A DNA stretch of 64,000 nucleotides, from positions 372,001-436,000 of the forward strand of contig OZ025658.1 in NCBI GenBank assembly GCA_964019335.1, written 5' to 3'. Origin of the DNA: Diplonema japonicum (Eukaryota > Euglenozoa > Diplonemea > Diplonemida > Diplonemidae). Under the pieces are notes generated by a model. The model saw nothing but the letters and a program-made list of their open reading frames with translations. It ran no database searches and was not told the origin of the DNA. Made by a program: the position numbers and the translations under genes. Positions 53,517-64,000 of this stretch are shown in pieces. Positions within the stretch are counted from its first letter, which is position 1; the number at the start of each line of letters is the position of its first letter.

Positions 53517-54966
53517 TCACAACAAAGAAGGCAGGGCAGAAGGAGCAGCACCCAACAAGGGTGACAAATGCTGCAAAGGATTTGGACGAGGAGAGGGAGG
53601 CAACGAACCGCTAGTTCGCCGAGGAGACGAAGGCGGCTGGATAGTGATACCTTCATCGAGACCATCAGGAGTATCCGGCTCGGGGGTGTAGAGTCGCTGA
53701 CTCCGTCGATCCTCTGCGTGCATCGGGGTAGCTTCTGGGTTTTCATGCCGGCTTGGCCTGCCTACGGAATGGCGTTCACCCGTTTTTGTACAAAACATGT
53801 GAACTTTGATATTAAACCCACACTCCGAGCATAGCTTCTGCCCACCATGCTTCAGCCCAGTCTGTGGGCAAAAACTGTACCCCTTAAACGGCAAATTGCA
53901 ATCCTCACAAGTGGAAACCCCTTTGTCACTCGCGATGAGCTCCTCGTCTAGTTTAGTGACAAACGTCTCATATTTCTTGAAATCGTTGTCCTTCGTCACG
54001 ACGCCCAGCTTCGGCGTGTACACAAACAAGAACATCGATAAGCCCAGCAAGCACAGTGCCTGACTCACTACGAATAAAAACGTCGACGTTGGTGAACCAT
54101 GCGTGATGGCGAACTTCGCCCCCACCAAGATACAGCCATTCACAATAAGAGCCACCGTCCCCAACCACATGAAGACATGGGTTAGTTTATAGACCGGCTT
54201 GCAAAACTTTTCAAAATATTCTTTAAAAGTGTACTTGCTCAAACCCTTGCCCGACCCGTACAGAGCGTTGGGGTCTGATATCACATACTTCGTGATCCTG
54301 CTCTGCAGGTTCATCGCGAAGGAGACAGAGAATATCAAGCATGCCAACGCCACGCTGAGCGTCAGGCTGAACGCCACAACAAGTGTCTCTCCGCTACCCT
54401 CAGGGAGGTTCCCTTCGATGAGGACCGTGAAGCAACACCCGAACATCAGCGTGTCTACGATCATGATGGCCTGCGCACGTTGGCTTTCCTGCACCAAGGT
54501 GTCTCGGATGTTCTCCTTTCGACTGACGTTCTGGGCGTGGTCCAGTTCTTGGCGGAAGAGGCGCAACGTGTATTTCATGTTGTCCAGGTGCAGATGCCGT
54601 TGGACCCATAATGAGATGTGGTGGAGACGGCTGTGATGATTTTTTTTTCTCTTTTTTTTTTTTAAATCGTGTTTCTTTCTTAACATACTTTGTCAACGCA
54701 CGATCGCTCTTGTACAAGTCCCACGAAAACCGATGTTCCTTGTCATGGATCTCTTGCGCTTGTCGAATTGTCTCCCTGTGCAATTCGTTCCCCACCTTTA
54801 GCTCCTTGCCCGACAGCTCTACAGTCTTTTCAATCTCTTTGTCGTGCAGCTCCTGCTCCTGCCCCATGGACTGCCTGTGATGTATCTCACTCTGCACGGC
54901 CTGCACTATCATTGCCACTGGCTCCACCGCATCCATGGCGCCCAAGGTCGCCCTCAGCCATGCCAT
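53517..54966 (-). CDS. four-TM membrane protein with cysteine-rich tail, possibly Orai-like (two exons)
   Basis: Exon 1 is 54689-54966 and exon 2 is 53517-54630 with a 58-nt intron that starts GTATG and is A-rich; the product has 463 residues. Residues 1-140 are a long charged helix region. Four hydrophobic segments follow: AIMIVDTLMFGCCFTVLIEG, LVVAFSLTLSVALACLIFSV, VFMWLGTVALIVNGCILVG and LFVVSQALCLLGLSMFLFVY. The pattern of a Glu just after TM1 and a second helix starting LVVAFS recalls Orai calcium channels, but identity is too low to assert. After TM4 comes a cysteine cluster (CEDCNLPFKGYSFCP, CSECGFNIKVHMFC) that may bind zinc, then a Pro/Ser-rich tail. Confidence 0.65.
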
Positions 54967-55271
54967 CCTTCTGCCCTTCCTACACGGCTTCCCCCCTCTT
55001 TTATAGCTTATGTACAAGGCGGGGAAAAAAGGAGGGCAAAATAAGTACGAATATGCGTGAGGCCGGAAGAAATATATGAAAGAAAAATGGAGCAGAATAT
55101 AAAAGAAGAACAAGAAATCCCTTGATCGCAGGTTGCTAAGTACATTGAGGGGAGGAAGAAACGCCGTCGCGTAAGGAGACAGCTTGTTGTTCCATGCCGC
55201 TGTGGCAACAGGGCAGTGGAGGGTGACAAAGAATTACGAGATAACGAAGTGTATATGTACACAAGATGTGA

Positions 55272-57119
55272 TCACACGTTGTCGCCAGTTTCTGACTTTG
55301 GCGACTCGACAGCTTGCGGGATGTCTTCAGAGGGGATGCTGCCAGTGCAGGAACGCGACTCGTACAGGTGGATGGGGATGCAGGAGGATTTGCGGAGGGA
55401 CCCCTCACCCATGAAACCGAGGTGGTTGTTCATTCGTGGAGGGCATCTAAACGACGAGCCGATGCCTTCTGACGAAGAAGCCGTGTCAAAGTCTCTGTCA
55501 GAAAAAACCAGGACCTTCACAAACCACACAAAAGTCGGAACCAAGGGCAATACGAGTATCAGCCATGACGTGGTGCGCCCTTCGTGGATGTCGCTCACCA
55601 CGGACACCAGCACCACACCGCAGATCAGCAATGGGCTCACTAATGTCATCACTTTCCACACCAGCACTTCCCTGTACGTGAAGCACAGCGTCCTCTCCAG
55701 TGTAGCCAGATCATGGTTCAGCACGTATTCCATCAACAGCAAAATTGGTAGAAGCTGTGCTGATGTGTGATGGTAGAAGGCGTTCAGCAGGCTGCTGTCA
55801 GATGTGAAGATGAAAGCCACAGAGCCCATCAGCATCAACACCGTAAGAAACAATCCTCTCACGCCCTTCCCGAACGGCCTGCACACCGACATCATGCTGC
55901 TGTCGATGACAGAGAGGACGCCTTCGTACAGCACCACCACACACCCCACGCCGGACAGCACGAGTGACCCGAACAGCATGAACCCCACAGCATGCCGCCC
56001 GGTGCCCATCTCCTTCAGCAGCCCACACAGACCCACGAACGCCACACCCAACCCTGCGCTCTCGATATTTTTGTCTTTTTCTATCAAATGTCCCAGACCA
56101 CCACCCACCACCACAGCGCACAATGTGGTGAAGGACACATTCAGCGCAATGACTTTGAAGAAAGCCTTGTATGCTGTGTGATATGTTGTGTTGTTTATTG
56201 CACCCACACCTGTCCTTCCATCTTCAAGAGAGCGTGAGAAGGTGATCAAATTGCCGGATCCAGGAGCACCAATAGACACAAGCGCCTGCAACGCGTGTCA
56301 TATATTGCAAGGACATACCTGGCCAACAGCTAGCCCCCAGAGACTGGTATCGAAGAGGCTCGCGTCCGCACGAAACAGGTGCTCGATACCTTGGATGCCA
56401 CTAGAAAGGGTAGTGGAACGGATTGTGAGCGTGACGAGGAGGGCGAGGGGGAAAGGGAGGAGGTAGCACAGTGCTTTGGGAAAGAGGGAGAAGTAATGCG
56501 TAATGTACAGGAGGAGGAACGTGGTTGGGACAGCGGCAAGGAGGTACCCGTTGAGAGGGGACGAGGTCGGGGAGGCGACCTTGGACCAAAATTCGAGCGG
56601 CTCGTCTTCCCACTGCGAGTCGCTGGTACACAGCACCACGAGGTACACACCGCTGTATCCGATCAGCACGGTGAAAAGCACAGCAAGGATGACACAGGCA
56701 AGACATGCACTGACGCCGACCCCAGTCCACCGCGTGTGCATGGCACGGAAGGCCTCGACTGTGCTCTGCTTGGTGCACATGCCAAGAGAAGTCTCGAGGA
56801 TCGCACCAGGAAGACCGATAACAAGAAGCCCAAGTATATAAGTCAGCAGGTAGACGACCCCATGGCGCAGCATGCCGTATGGCGCAAGCACGACGTTGAT
56901 GAAACTAGCAGCGTACAGCAGCAGGTGTACATCTTTATTAACTACTTTATCCTTCACAGAGTGCCCCATGTTGTTGCTGGAAGGGACATGCCATGCCATG
57001 GCTTCTAAGTTATCACAGCTGTCCTTCTCGTCCTCCTCATCTTCCTCTTCTTCCTCTACTTCATGTTCTGTTCTGATGAAGCAATCTTCGACTTCTTCAA
57101 CAAGCCGCCTTAGCGGCAT
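55272..57119 (-). CDS. sodium:neurotransmitter symporter (SLC6/NSS) family protein (two exons)
   Basis: Exon 1 is 56319-57119 and exon 2 is 55272-56285 with a 33-nt GTATG...TTGCAG intron in phase 0; about 604 residues with around 11-12 hydrophobic segments. TM1 aligns with the family as AASFINVVLAPYGMLRHGVV (family AxGxGNxWRFPY...GGG), followed by GLLVIGLPGAILETSLG. The TM6 region reads SLWGLAVGQALVSIGAPGSGNL. The Gly-rich unwound part of TM1 and the WRFP motif are replaced, so ion or substrate binding may differ. The acidic N-terminus (EEEEEDEEDEK) is cytosolic. The start could also be at 57242, but that extension is low-complexity. Confidence 0.78.
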
Positions 57120-57853
57120 ATTTCTCCTGTTCCTCCCCGGTACCACGATTTCCGAGAACTTCCGAATTGTAGAAAGGGGAGAAAAAAAAAAGGTTGGTGT
57201 AGGTGTAAAGGGGAAACGAGTGGGCTGTAGATAAGATAGCACTCTTATTTACAGGAAAAGCTGTATGTGGTTTGTGTGAATAGCATGTGGGGGGGGGGGG
57301 GGGGGGGGAGGAAAAATGCTCTAAAAAAAAAGGAAATCGGGCGGCACAGGAAAGGGGGAATCAAACGAGGAGGGGGGGAGGCGGGGAACTTTCGTTAAGT
57401 ACATCCCGTCACACTCTATGAGGGGGGAAGCTTGCTGTTAAGGAGACGGAGTAGTCAAAGGGGGACCTTTTCTTAAAGGATCTAAAAAAGGAGACAAGAA
57501 AAAGAGAAAAAGAGTGAGTAGGTGGGCATCTCCGCTGCCGAAAAGCTATATTTAAATTCAAGATTCTCTGACATGCTCAAAAAAGAGTGAGGTTCGACAG
57601 ACAAGACTGTGGACAGGGGCTCTGACGGGATAAGAAACAAGGGGGGGGGGGGGGGTGAAAAACAACAATGTTAAATTACAATTTTTTTTCCCTTCAGTTG
57701 TATCTAATTTCTTTGTTCCATTCGTTTATTCGTTGCAGATCTAAACCAGTGGGGGAACTGAAATGCTCAGCTGGATTGTGCCTGTCGCACCCTGGCCTTG
57801 CAAGGGGTACCTGATTTTTTATTTTATTTTATATGTTGCCCTGTTATCTCCCT
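57120..57853. other. homopolymer-rich spacer
   Basis: About 730 bp with G runs near 57291 and 57642 and A runs. It presumably holds the 5' leader of the SLC6-like gene. No gene or clear inverted repeat was seen. Confidence 0.55.
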
Positions 57854-60800
57854 TTATCTATACCAGTTGATACTAGGCGGGCCCCCTGGGGTGAGGGTCT
57901 GGAGGAACTCGGTCAAAGAGAGTAGGATCTCGCCCATTTCATCTTGGCTGAAGAGGTCCTTGTCGAAGCACTTCAAGAACAAATAGTCTGACTGTGTGAC
58001 TGCGGGGTACTTGATAGCTTCCCCCCATGTAGGGTCTGCTGTGTCGGGCACGTACCTAGTGCGCCTTAAGGTTCCTGACAGTGACAGCCATTCGTTTGCC
58101 TCGTTCATCTGCACCAGTTTGATCTCGCAGTAGGGTGCAGGCCTGTCGTGGACATTAAGCCCTTTCCCCGAAACCACCACCACTTCAAGGGGAAAGCTCC
58201 CTTCAGCCCTGATAGGCAGTGGCACCGGCTTTGTCACCCCTTTCCTCACCATAACGGCGCAGCCCTCCTCTGTCCCTACCCCGTTACGCTGGAACCTCAC
58301 TGCGCCCCCTGCACCGCTCGCTACCAACCCGTTCCGCACCACCTGGTAGGTCCTCGACCCCTGCACGGGAACAACTCCTTTTGTCCCAAAGCTGCTTAGC
58401 GCTTGTGGCATGTTCTTCATAGCGCCCCCCTTCGTGCGCTGCACGAACTTCACGCTCAACCTGCTCGCGTCCTGCACCTTGAGCGACAGCACAAACCCCT
58501 TGTCCACTTGGTGGTAGCACTGTGGGATGATGTACGTGTTGCCCTTCCTCAAAGTCGCCACTGCGGCAACCTCCGCACCTGCCATATAAACACCATCATT
58601 GGCCATTGCTACGATCCCGAAAGTCTCGTCTTTCTTTTGATGCACGACACCCACCGAAATACCTGCGCAGTGCCTATCGGCGTCGGTAACGGGCAGCCCT
58701 TCCGGTTCCTTCTGGTGCAAGGACACCCCCATCTCACATGGGTGCCCGTCGTACATGATGTGCACAATGGTGTCTGCTACGCCACCCTCGAAGTAGCCTG
58801 CCACGTTGACGAGAGTCGCGTCGCGCCACTGTGTGTCGTACGTTGTGATGCACGCGAAGACTTTAACTAAATCGTAGATGGAGATCCACTGCGTGCCGTC
58901 TGAGGGGTCAAGCCTGCACTCGACACTCACTTCAGGTGTCCAGATCGTTGACATTGGGGACCAGTCGCCCGTCCACTTTCCTATGCTGAGGGGCTTGATT
59001 TTGATGAGCTTGATGCCACCCGCCACCACCTTAGCTGTCAGAACAGCAAAGTTCGTACCCCCAACAAGTCCTGTTTCGCTGTGCACGTCGTTGCGTGTCG
59101 TCACCTGTGCCAAACACTTTCTGTCTAGCGCCTTCGCAACAACACCCCAAGCAACCTCCTCCATCCCCACGTTTGTGTTGAATGTGCTGCTGCTGCAGCC
59201 CGTGATGTTCCCAAACACGGTGCAGGTGTCGCATTCCCTGAGAGCGCTGTAACTACCTTTCATCTTTGCGAGTGCCTTCTCTACAACACTGGGCCATTTC
59301 TGCTCGATGCCCACGTTACTGTGCGCGTACATGGGCTCCCCCGACACGTTCACGGGGAAGTAATTGTCCACAGTCACAGTCTGCCACCATCCGGACTGTC
59401 GCAGCAACGCCTTGTATCCGTCGGTAGACCTGTATGTGGTGTGTTGTTTAGTTCTTTATCCTCATACGTTGCAACAACCGCTTTTTTCACAGCATCCGGG
59501 ATGAGTAGCGACACTAAACACAGAGCCTCAATGCAGGCCCTGCTTGTGAGGCTTCCGGCAACGATGTCCGGTGTGACCTCCTTCACAAGTGTCGTTCCGA
59601 CACGGCGCCAGGCCCAGACATCCTTCTGGATATCTGTCTCTTGCCACAACTTGTTGATGCTGATAGGGAGGGGAGGGAAGCTCAGATCAACGAACTTAAC
59701 GCCGTTCCTCTGGCACAGCGAATCAAGCTCGGCTGCAGTTATCTTCTTCAGGTCGCCGTTGCTGATCAGCTGTCTGATGGCTTGAATCTCCTGTCGCGTC
59801 TCTGGTTGCAGGGGACGGGGCTGGTTTTCCGAGTGCTCTAAAGGTCCATAGCTCAAGGACATTTTACTGGCAGATGTGCACCCCTCCACGAATGGCTTAG
59901 ATTCACCAGGGTAGACAGAAACTCCGTAGTCGTTGGGACCCTTTGTTGAGGTGTCTTTGTGCGCTGCGTACATAGGGGTGCCGCTGTCTGCAAATGTGTA
60001 CCGCAGGTTGAACTGCGTGTCGTGCAGCCCGTTGTAAAAGCTGAGGCAGTTCCCACCCTTGAGGGACTGCGTGGTCACAACCCACAGTCCGTGCGTCAGT
60101 TCTTTCCTTTCGCCTGTAAGCACGTTCGGTGAGATGCCTGCGTCAATGGCCAGGTCGATGTCTGTGTTGATGGAGGCGAGGCAGGTGTGCGTCGTGTGTA
60201 CAGTACGCTTCCTCTGCTGGAGTAACTGCTTCCACAGCGCAAGGTCTGGGTGCGGGTCATGTGCACCAAAAGTTACTAGCGTGGGTGAGGGTTCCGTCAG
60301 GCTTGCCTCTTCTGTTTCACGCGGTCGCGTTGTCCTTTTGGCAAAACCTTTGGAGGCGCTCCTCAAAGGCGGTTGGGCGTTCTGTTCCGGCGTTCTGCTC
60401 CTCGAAGGCCTCCTCCTTTCGGCACTGCGGCTGGCACTCGGGGCTCTTGTGCCTCTGTCAGGTGTTTTGCTCCTCTCGTGTCGCGAATTGCTTTCTTTCT
60501 TCGTCATCTGCGAACTGACACTCCTTTGTTCACTCCTTGGCTGGGAGGCGGGCGTGCTTGCTGGCTGTGCTTGTGGGGCCTGCGGTGTCTGTGTAGGCGT
60601 TGGTGGCGCACCTTCTCCCGCCACCCCATATCGCAAGAGCAATGCCGCTTTCTGCTGGGCATATTCCTGGCGTCGCAGCGACAGCTGTTGTTGCGTCTCG
60701 GTGAGTTCGTTCTCAAGCGCCATATTCTTTGCGGTCAACACGCTGATCTCTCTGTTCTTGTTGCTCAGCTGCTCTTCTTTCTGTGCTAACTGTTCTCGCA

Positions 60801-62025
60801 ACCAGAATAACTCTGCACTGTCTGTGTCTTCTCTCACGACATGCTGCTGGGGCGTGCTTGGAGCATCGGACTTAACAGGCGGTGACATGGCAATGCTCTT
60901 GCTGGGGGACTGGGAGCCAACCCGTGGCTCAGCCCCGTAGGAGGACTTGAATAGAACACCACTGGGTGACTCAATTGCCGCGGCAGCCGTTTGTGAGCTG
61001 TGCGACAAAGGCGGTGTGTCCGGGGCGGCGATGGGGGTGCTTGTCGGCAAAGCTGATGCAAGCGGTGCGACTCCTACGGGGTTAACCACGGCAGCGGAGA
61101 TATTAAGCTGGCTGGCGGAAGTTACTTGTGTTGCAACCACCTCAGGAACCTCGACAGTTGCGGTGCTGGCTTGAGGTGATGTTGCAACAAGAAAGCTATA
61201 TTCCGACTTGCTCGGAGCAGGGATACTGGCAGGAGAAGCAACAGGTGCAGCTTGAGGAAGTGCGGACATGTATGCCGTCGCGGACACGGGTGCCACGACT
61301 GGTGTAGGGACGGGTACGGGCACTGAAACAGATGTCGTAGGCATTGAAGCAGGGATGGGCACTGGGGCGGGGGCTGGAGTCGGTGCCGGGGTTCCAGAAG
61401 GTGTCGGGAGGGGTTTAGGAAGGGCGGAGGGTTCGGGAGTGCAAGCGGCGCGTGTGTCATCCGGCTGTGTGACGGAGGAGTAGTAGCGAGGCGGCGAGAA
61501 GGAGACGGGAAGCTGTGAGGCGCTGGTGCTTCTGCTGATGGCAGGCAGGTCACCGAAGCTGTTGATGGAAGCAGGAGTGCCGCCTCTGGGTTCTGGAAGC
61601 GACGAGGGAAACAACGAAGTTGTTGACATCAAGGTGCTGGAGTAGTCCTGCGTGGCGGGCTTGTAGGTAGTTGAAGGCGCAGCGGCACGGGGGGGGCTCG
61701 GCGTGTTCGGAGACGGTTCAGAAGCCTTTGAGAACTTCGGCGGCAAACACCCGCCACTGGCCTGCGAGGCGGCAGTTGCGGCCGATGCTGTGTCCCCTTC
61801 CTTCTCCCGCTGCGTTGTGGAGGTGCTGTAACTAGGCAGCGTCGGCGGTGTCACGGGCTGCCCCATCCCTGCAATAGACCCCATATCGCCTCCGTACCCG
61901 AACCCCATGCTTGTGGGGCTGGGGCTAGCGTTGAGGTGCATCTGTAGCACCTCTCGGCTTTTGAACACCTCCTGCTTCGCCCTCTCAATTGCATCAAAGA
62001 GCCTGTCACTGGTATCCTGAGACAT
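57854..62025 (-). CDS. calpain-like protein without intact catalytic site, with C2 domain (two exons)
   Basis: Exon 1 is 59468-62025 and exon 2 is 57854-59429 with a 38-nt intron; the product has 1,377 residues. Residues 1-390 are Pro/Ala/Ser/Thr-rich, and a coiled coil follows at about 405-460. Residues about 640-760 are a beta-rich module, and from about 778 a calpain protease core is recognisable: FVDLSFPPLPISINKLW, DGYKALLRQSGWWQTVTVDN, WPSVVEKALAKMKGSY. The catalytic Cys motif GSLGDCWF reads GSLTSRACIE, and the His and Asn motifs are not found. A C2 domain (LEVVVVSGKGLNVHD) spans about 1266-1363. Such inactive calpains are common cytoskeletal proteins of euglenozoans. ATG at 62025; the upstream in-frame GTG is not a start. 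Confidence 0.82.
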
Positions 62026-62631
62026 CTTATGTCTTGCCACCCCCTATTGTGATATATATTTTCTTTCGCACAAGCTCGAGATAACAATTTTTTTTTTCAC
62101 TTAATTCGCACTTCTTTCTTTTTTTTTTTTTTTTGTTTTTTTTTTTTTCACAGAACCAGCGTATGCTGGTGTTTTAGGGAAGGGATGGGGGGGATGTTTC
62201 ATTTTTTTTAAAAGGATTTTTTTTCTTAGTCACGGAGGCTCCTCGTCTGGAACATTAAAGGGCATTGAGAAGATCGTCAGGAACCCCCATCTTTTTTTTT
62301 CCCCCCGTTGTCCTCAGTAAAGGACAGTTTCAATTCCCCTCTCCCTCCATTGGCTCTATTATATCCACATATTAGAACCTACTCATATCTCTCCCCGTGT
62401 AATGGAACACAAAAAAGGAGGAGGTAAAAGTAAATACCACCTCTTATATCAAAACAATACCCCCCTTTTTTTTTTCTAACACTGTCCTTAGCTTTAAAAA
62501 AAACTCCCCTCCCTGGGACACATAAAACGGGGGTGGAAATTAAAAGGGGGGGGGGATCGCCTTTTTAATGCTTCCTCCTCAAGAAGAATATTAAACCAAG
62601 ACAAATAGCGCCCTGTAAAAAGTTTTTTTTT
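62026..62631. other. homopolymer-rich spacer
   Basis: About 600 bp with T, A and G runs between the PAM2 gene stop and the calpain-like gene start. Nothing else could be supported. Confidence 0.6.
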
Positions 62632-64000
62632 TTAATTAGTGATGATCGGCCATACCGCAGCCATTGTCAGAGGCAATACTAAAGATGCTTGAGGGGACAC
62701 AGGGTACTCTACTTCTTCCTGTGGTGCGGGAAATTGTGTTGGTTTAGGAGCGGGTTCGGGGGTCTGACAGGGCTCTGTCTGTTTCACTACTTGCTTGGGT
62801 TTTTCCTTCACCTCTTTTTTGGAAGGTTTTTCTTTAGGTTTCTTCTCCTTCTGCTTTTCCTTCTTCAAGGAGGCCTTCACCGGTTCTGGGGGCGGTTCCT
62901 GCAGGTCGTCCTCTGTGAGCATCACGTACACATTCTCGAACTGGCACTTGAAAGGGAACTTCTCGTTAAAGTCGATCTCCTTCACAATCCCTACTTCACC
63001 CTTCTTCAGCTTCGCCCCGTCTTTCCATGTCTGAGATTTTTTTTCGTCTTTTTGTTGTTCCATGGACATACCTTATTCCCCGGGAACCTGCCACCACCAA
63101 CAAACATGACTCGGTCCTTCACCGCGTAAGCTAGCGGCGGGGGCGGCTTTTCCCTACGCCGCTCCGACGTCTGCGGCCTCACAGGCATGTCATCTGTCTT
63201 CATCACGCTCACCTTCTTGTTGGGCACAGGCGCAGGCATGGCATACGTCTCTTCAAGCGTCGGCAGCTTCGATCTCAGGTACGTCTCGTACTCCACAAGC
63301 CTGTTTGTGGGCATCGTCGCAAGCCCACACGGCGCCTCTTCCTTCAGCACGGTCAGGAGGCCGTGGATGCTCTGTAACACCTCAGAAGAATAAGGAGGAG
63401 GTGCCTTGAGAGACGCTGGCAGCGGTGGCATGGGAGGTACACCAGGAGGTACATTCTGGGAACCCGTCACCGGCGTGTAAGGTAAGGTGGAGCACGCCAA
63501 GCAACAGTCCCAATTGCACAGCGGGCACGTGTAGTAGCCCTGCGGGTTGACGTCCAGCTCCTCCGTGTCGCACCGCCTGCAGAAGACGCTGCCGCACATC
63601 ACAAGCCCGCTCTGGCGGCAGACCATCTGAGAGCCCAAGGTAGGCTGGAGAGGGTGGCCTGAAGGACACTTAGGCTTAGAAGACTGATATGGGCTCATGC
63701 CCGATAGAGTAGGGCTCCTGTTATATATTGTGGGCGGGCTCCTAGAGTAGCTGGAGGGGGGTGTCATGGCGGGTGGCATAACAGGTGTCCTAGTCTGTGG
63801 GTGTTGGAGTGGTGTGAGGGTGCAACTGCTGGGTGTTGCTGCGTTGGAAGGCGGGGTAAGATCCACAGGGTTGCCCTTTGCATCGGTGATGGTGACAGAC
63901 TTCCTGCTGCCGAGCATGTCAGCTTGCCGTTGCCATGGGGTCTTCTCGCTCTCGCTTGCCTCAGGGGGCACGAACGGTTGTGCGTTTGCGTTCAGTTTAT
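62632..64000 (-). CDS. PAM2-motif protein with zinc-binding cysteines and SH3-like domain, 5' partial
   Basis: The visible exons are 63072 to the window edge and 62632-63030, joined over a 41-nt GTATG...CTCAG intron in phase 0. The first residues read KLNANAQPFVP, a good PAM2 motif (LNxxAxxFxP) that binds the MLLE domain of poly(A)-binding protein. Next come a basic stretch SVTITDAKGNPVDL and a Ser/Thr/Pro-rich region. A cysteine array (CPSGHPLQP, CRQSG, CGSVFCRRCD, CPLCNWDCCLAC) resembles a RING- or treble-clef-type zinc finger. The exon join completes an SH3-like stretch (YAVKDRVMFVGG...LKKGEVGIVKEIDF). A Lys-rich tail and a weakly hydrophobic end (MAAVWPIITN) close it. The 5' part lies outside the window. 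A role in mRNA binding or decay is inferred from PAM2. Confidence 0.72.

Overview
The window is a eukaryotic nuclear contig, most likely from a flagellate of the Euglenozoa and within that group more probably a diplonemid-type cell than a kinetoplastid. Four things point this way. All of the roughly 24 host protein genes lie on the minus strand, as in the one-directional gene clusters of euglenozoans. One gene encodes a small protein like the N-terminal domain of BILBO1. There is a calpain-like protein without an intact active site and an EF-hand/WD40 axonemal protein. Most genes carry very short conventional GT-AG introns, which kinetoplastids almost entirely lack. The assignment is an inference; no rRNA, tRNA or spliced-leader gene was seen.

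Layout, read from right to left because transcription runs that way. A 5'-partial protein with a PAM2 motif, zinc-binding cysteines and an SH3-like region (62632 to the edge) is followed by a calpain-like/C2 protein, an SLC6-like transporter, a four-TM membrane protein with a cysteine-rich tail, a decayed Crypton-like recombinase on the plus strand, and a coiled-coil protein. Then come two tiny genes, a UCH37-type deubiquitinase, an ABCC transporter, an ADP/ATP-carrier-like protein, and an EF-hand/WD40 protein with an 887-bp Mutator-like foldback element inside an intron. Next are the BILBO1-like gene, a 6.8-kb frameshifted non-LTR retroelement (ORF1, OTU protease, APE endonuclease, reverse transcriptase), an unrecognised gene, an LVIVD-repeat surface protein, FIGNL1, and a 2,732-residue WD40 protein with two repeat families. 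The left part holds an EF-hand protein, an ADCK/UbiB kinase, an eIF4E fused to a B-box-like zinc finger, a copper chaperone, a MITE-like repeat, an alpha-solenoid protein, small genes, a second retroelement relic and a coiled-coil gene broken by a 200-N gap.

The coding exons are GC-rich and dense. Introns are mostly 32 to 60 nt, usually start GTATG, and are A- or purine-rich on the coding strand, often with long A runs. Intergenic DNA is full of homopolymers. Most genes read as cytoskeletal, membrane or housekeeping genes. No operon-like functional set is obvious, but two proteins (eIF4E/B-box and PAM2/zinc/SH3) have mRNA-cap or poly(A)-related modules. Exon joins below were worked out by eye from GT-AG sites and frame continuity. 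Every multi-exon model listed as a gene keeps one open frame across its joins.
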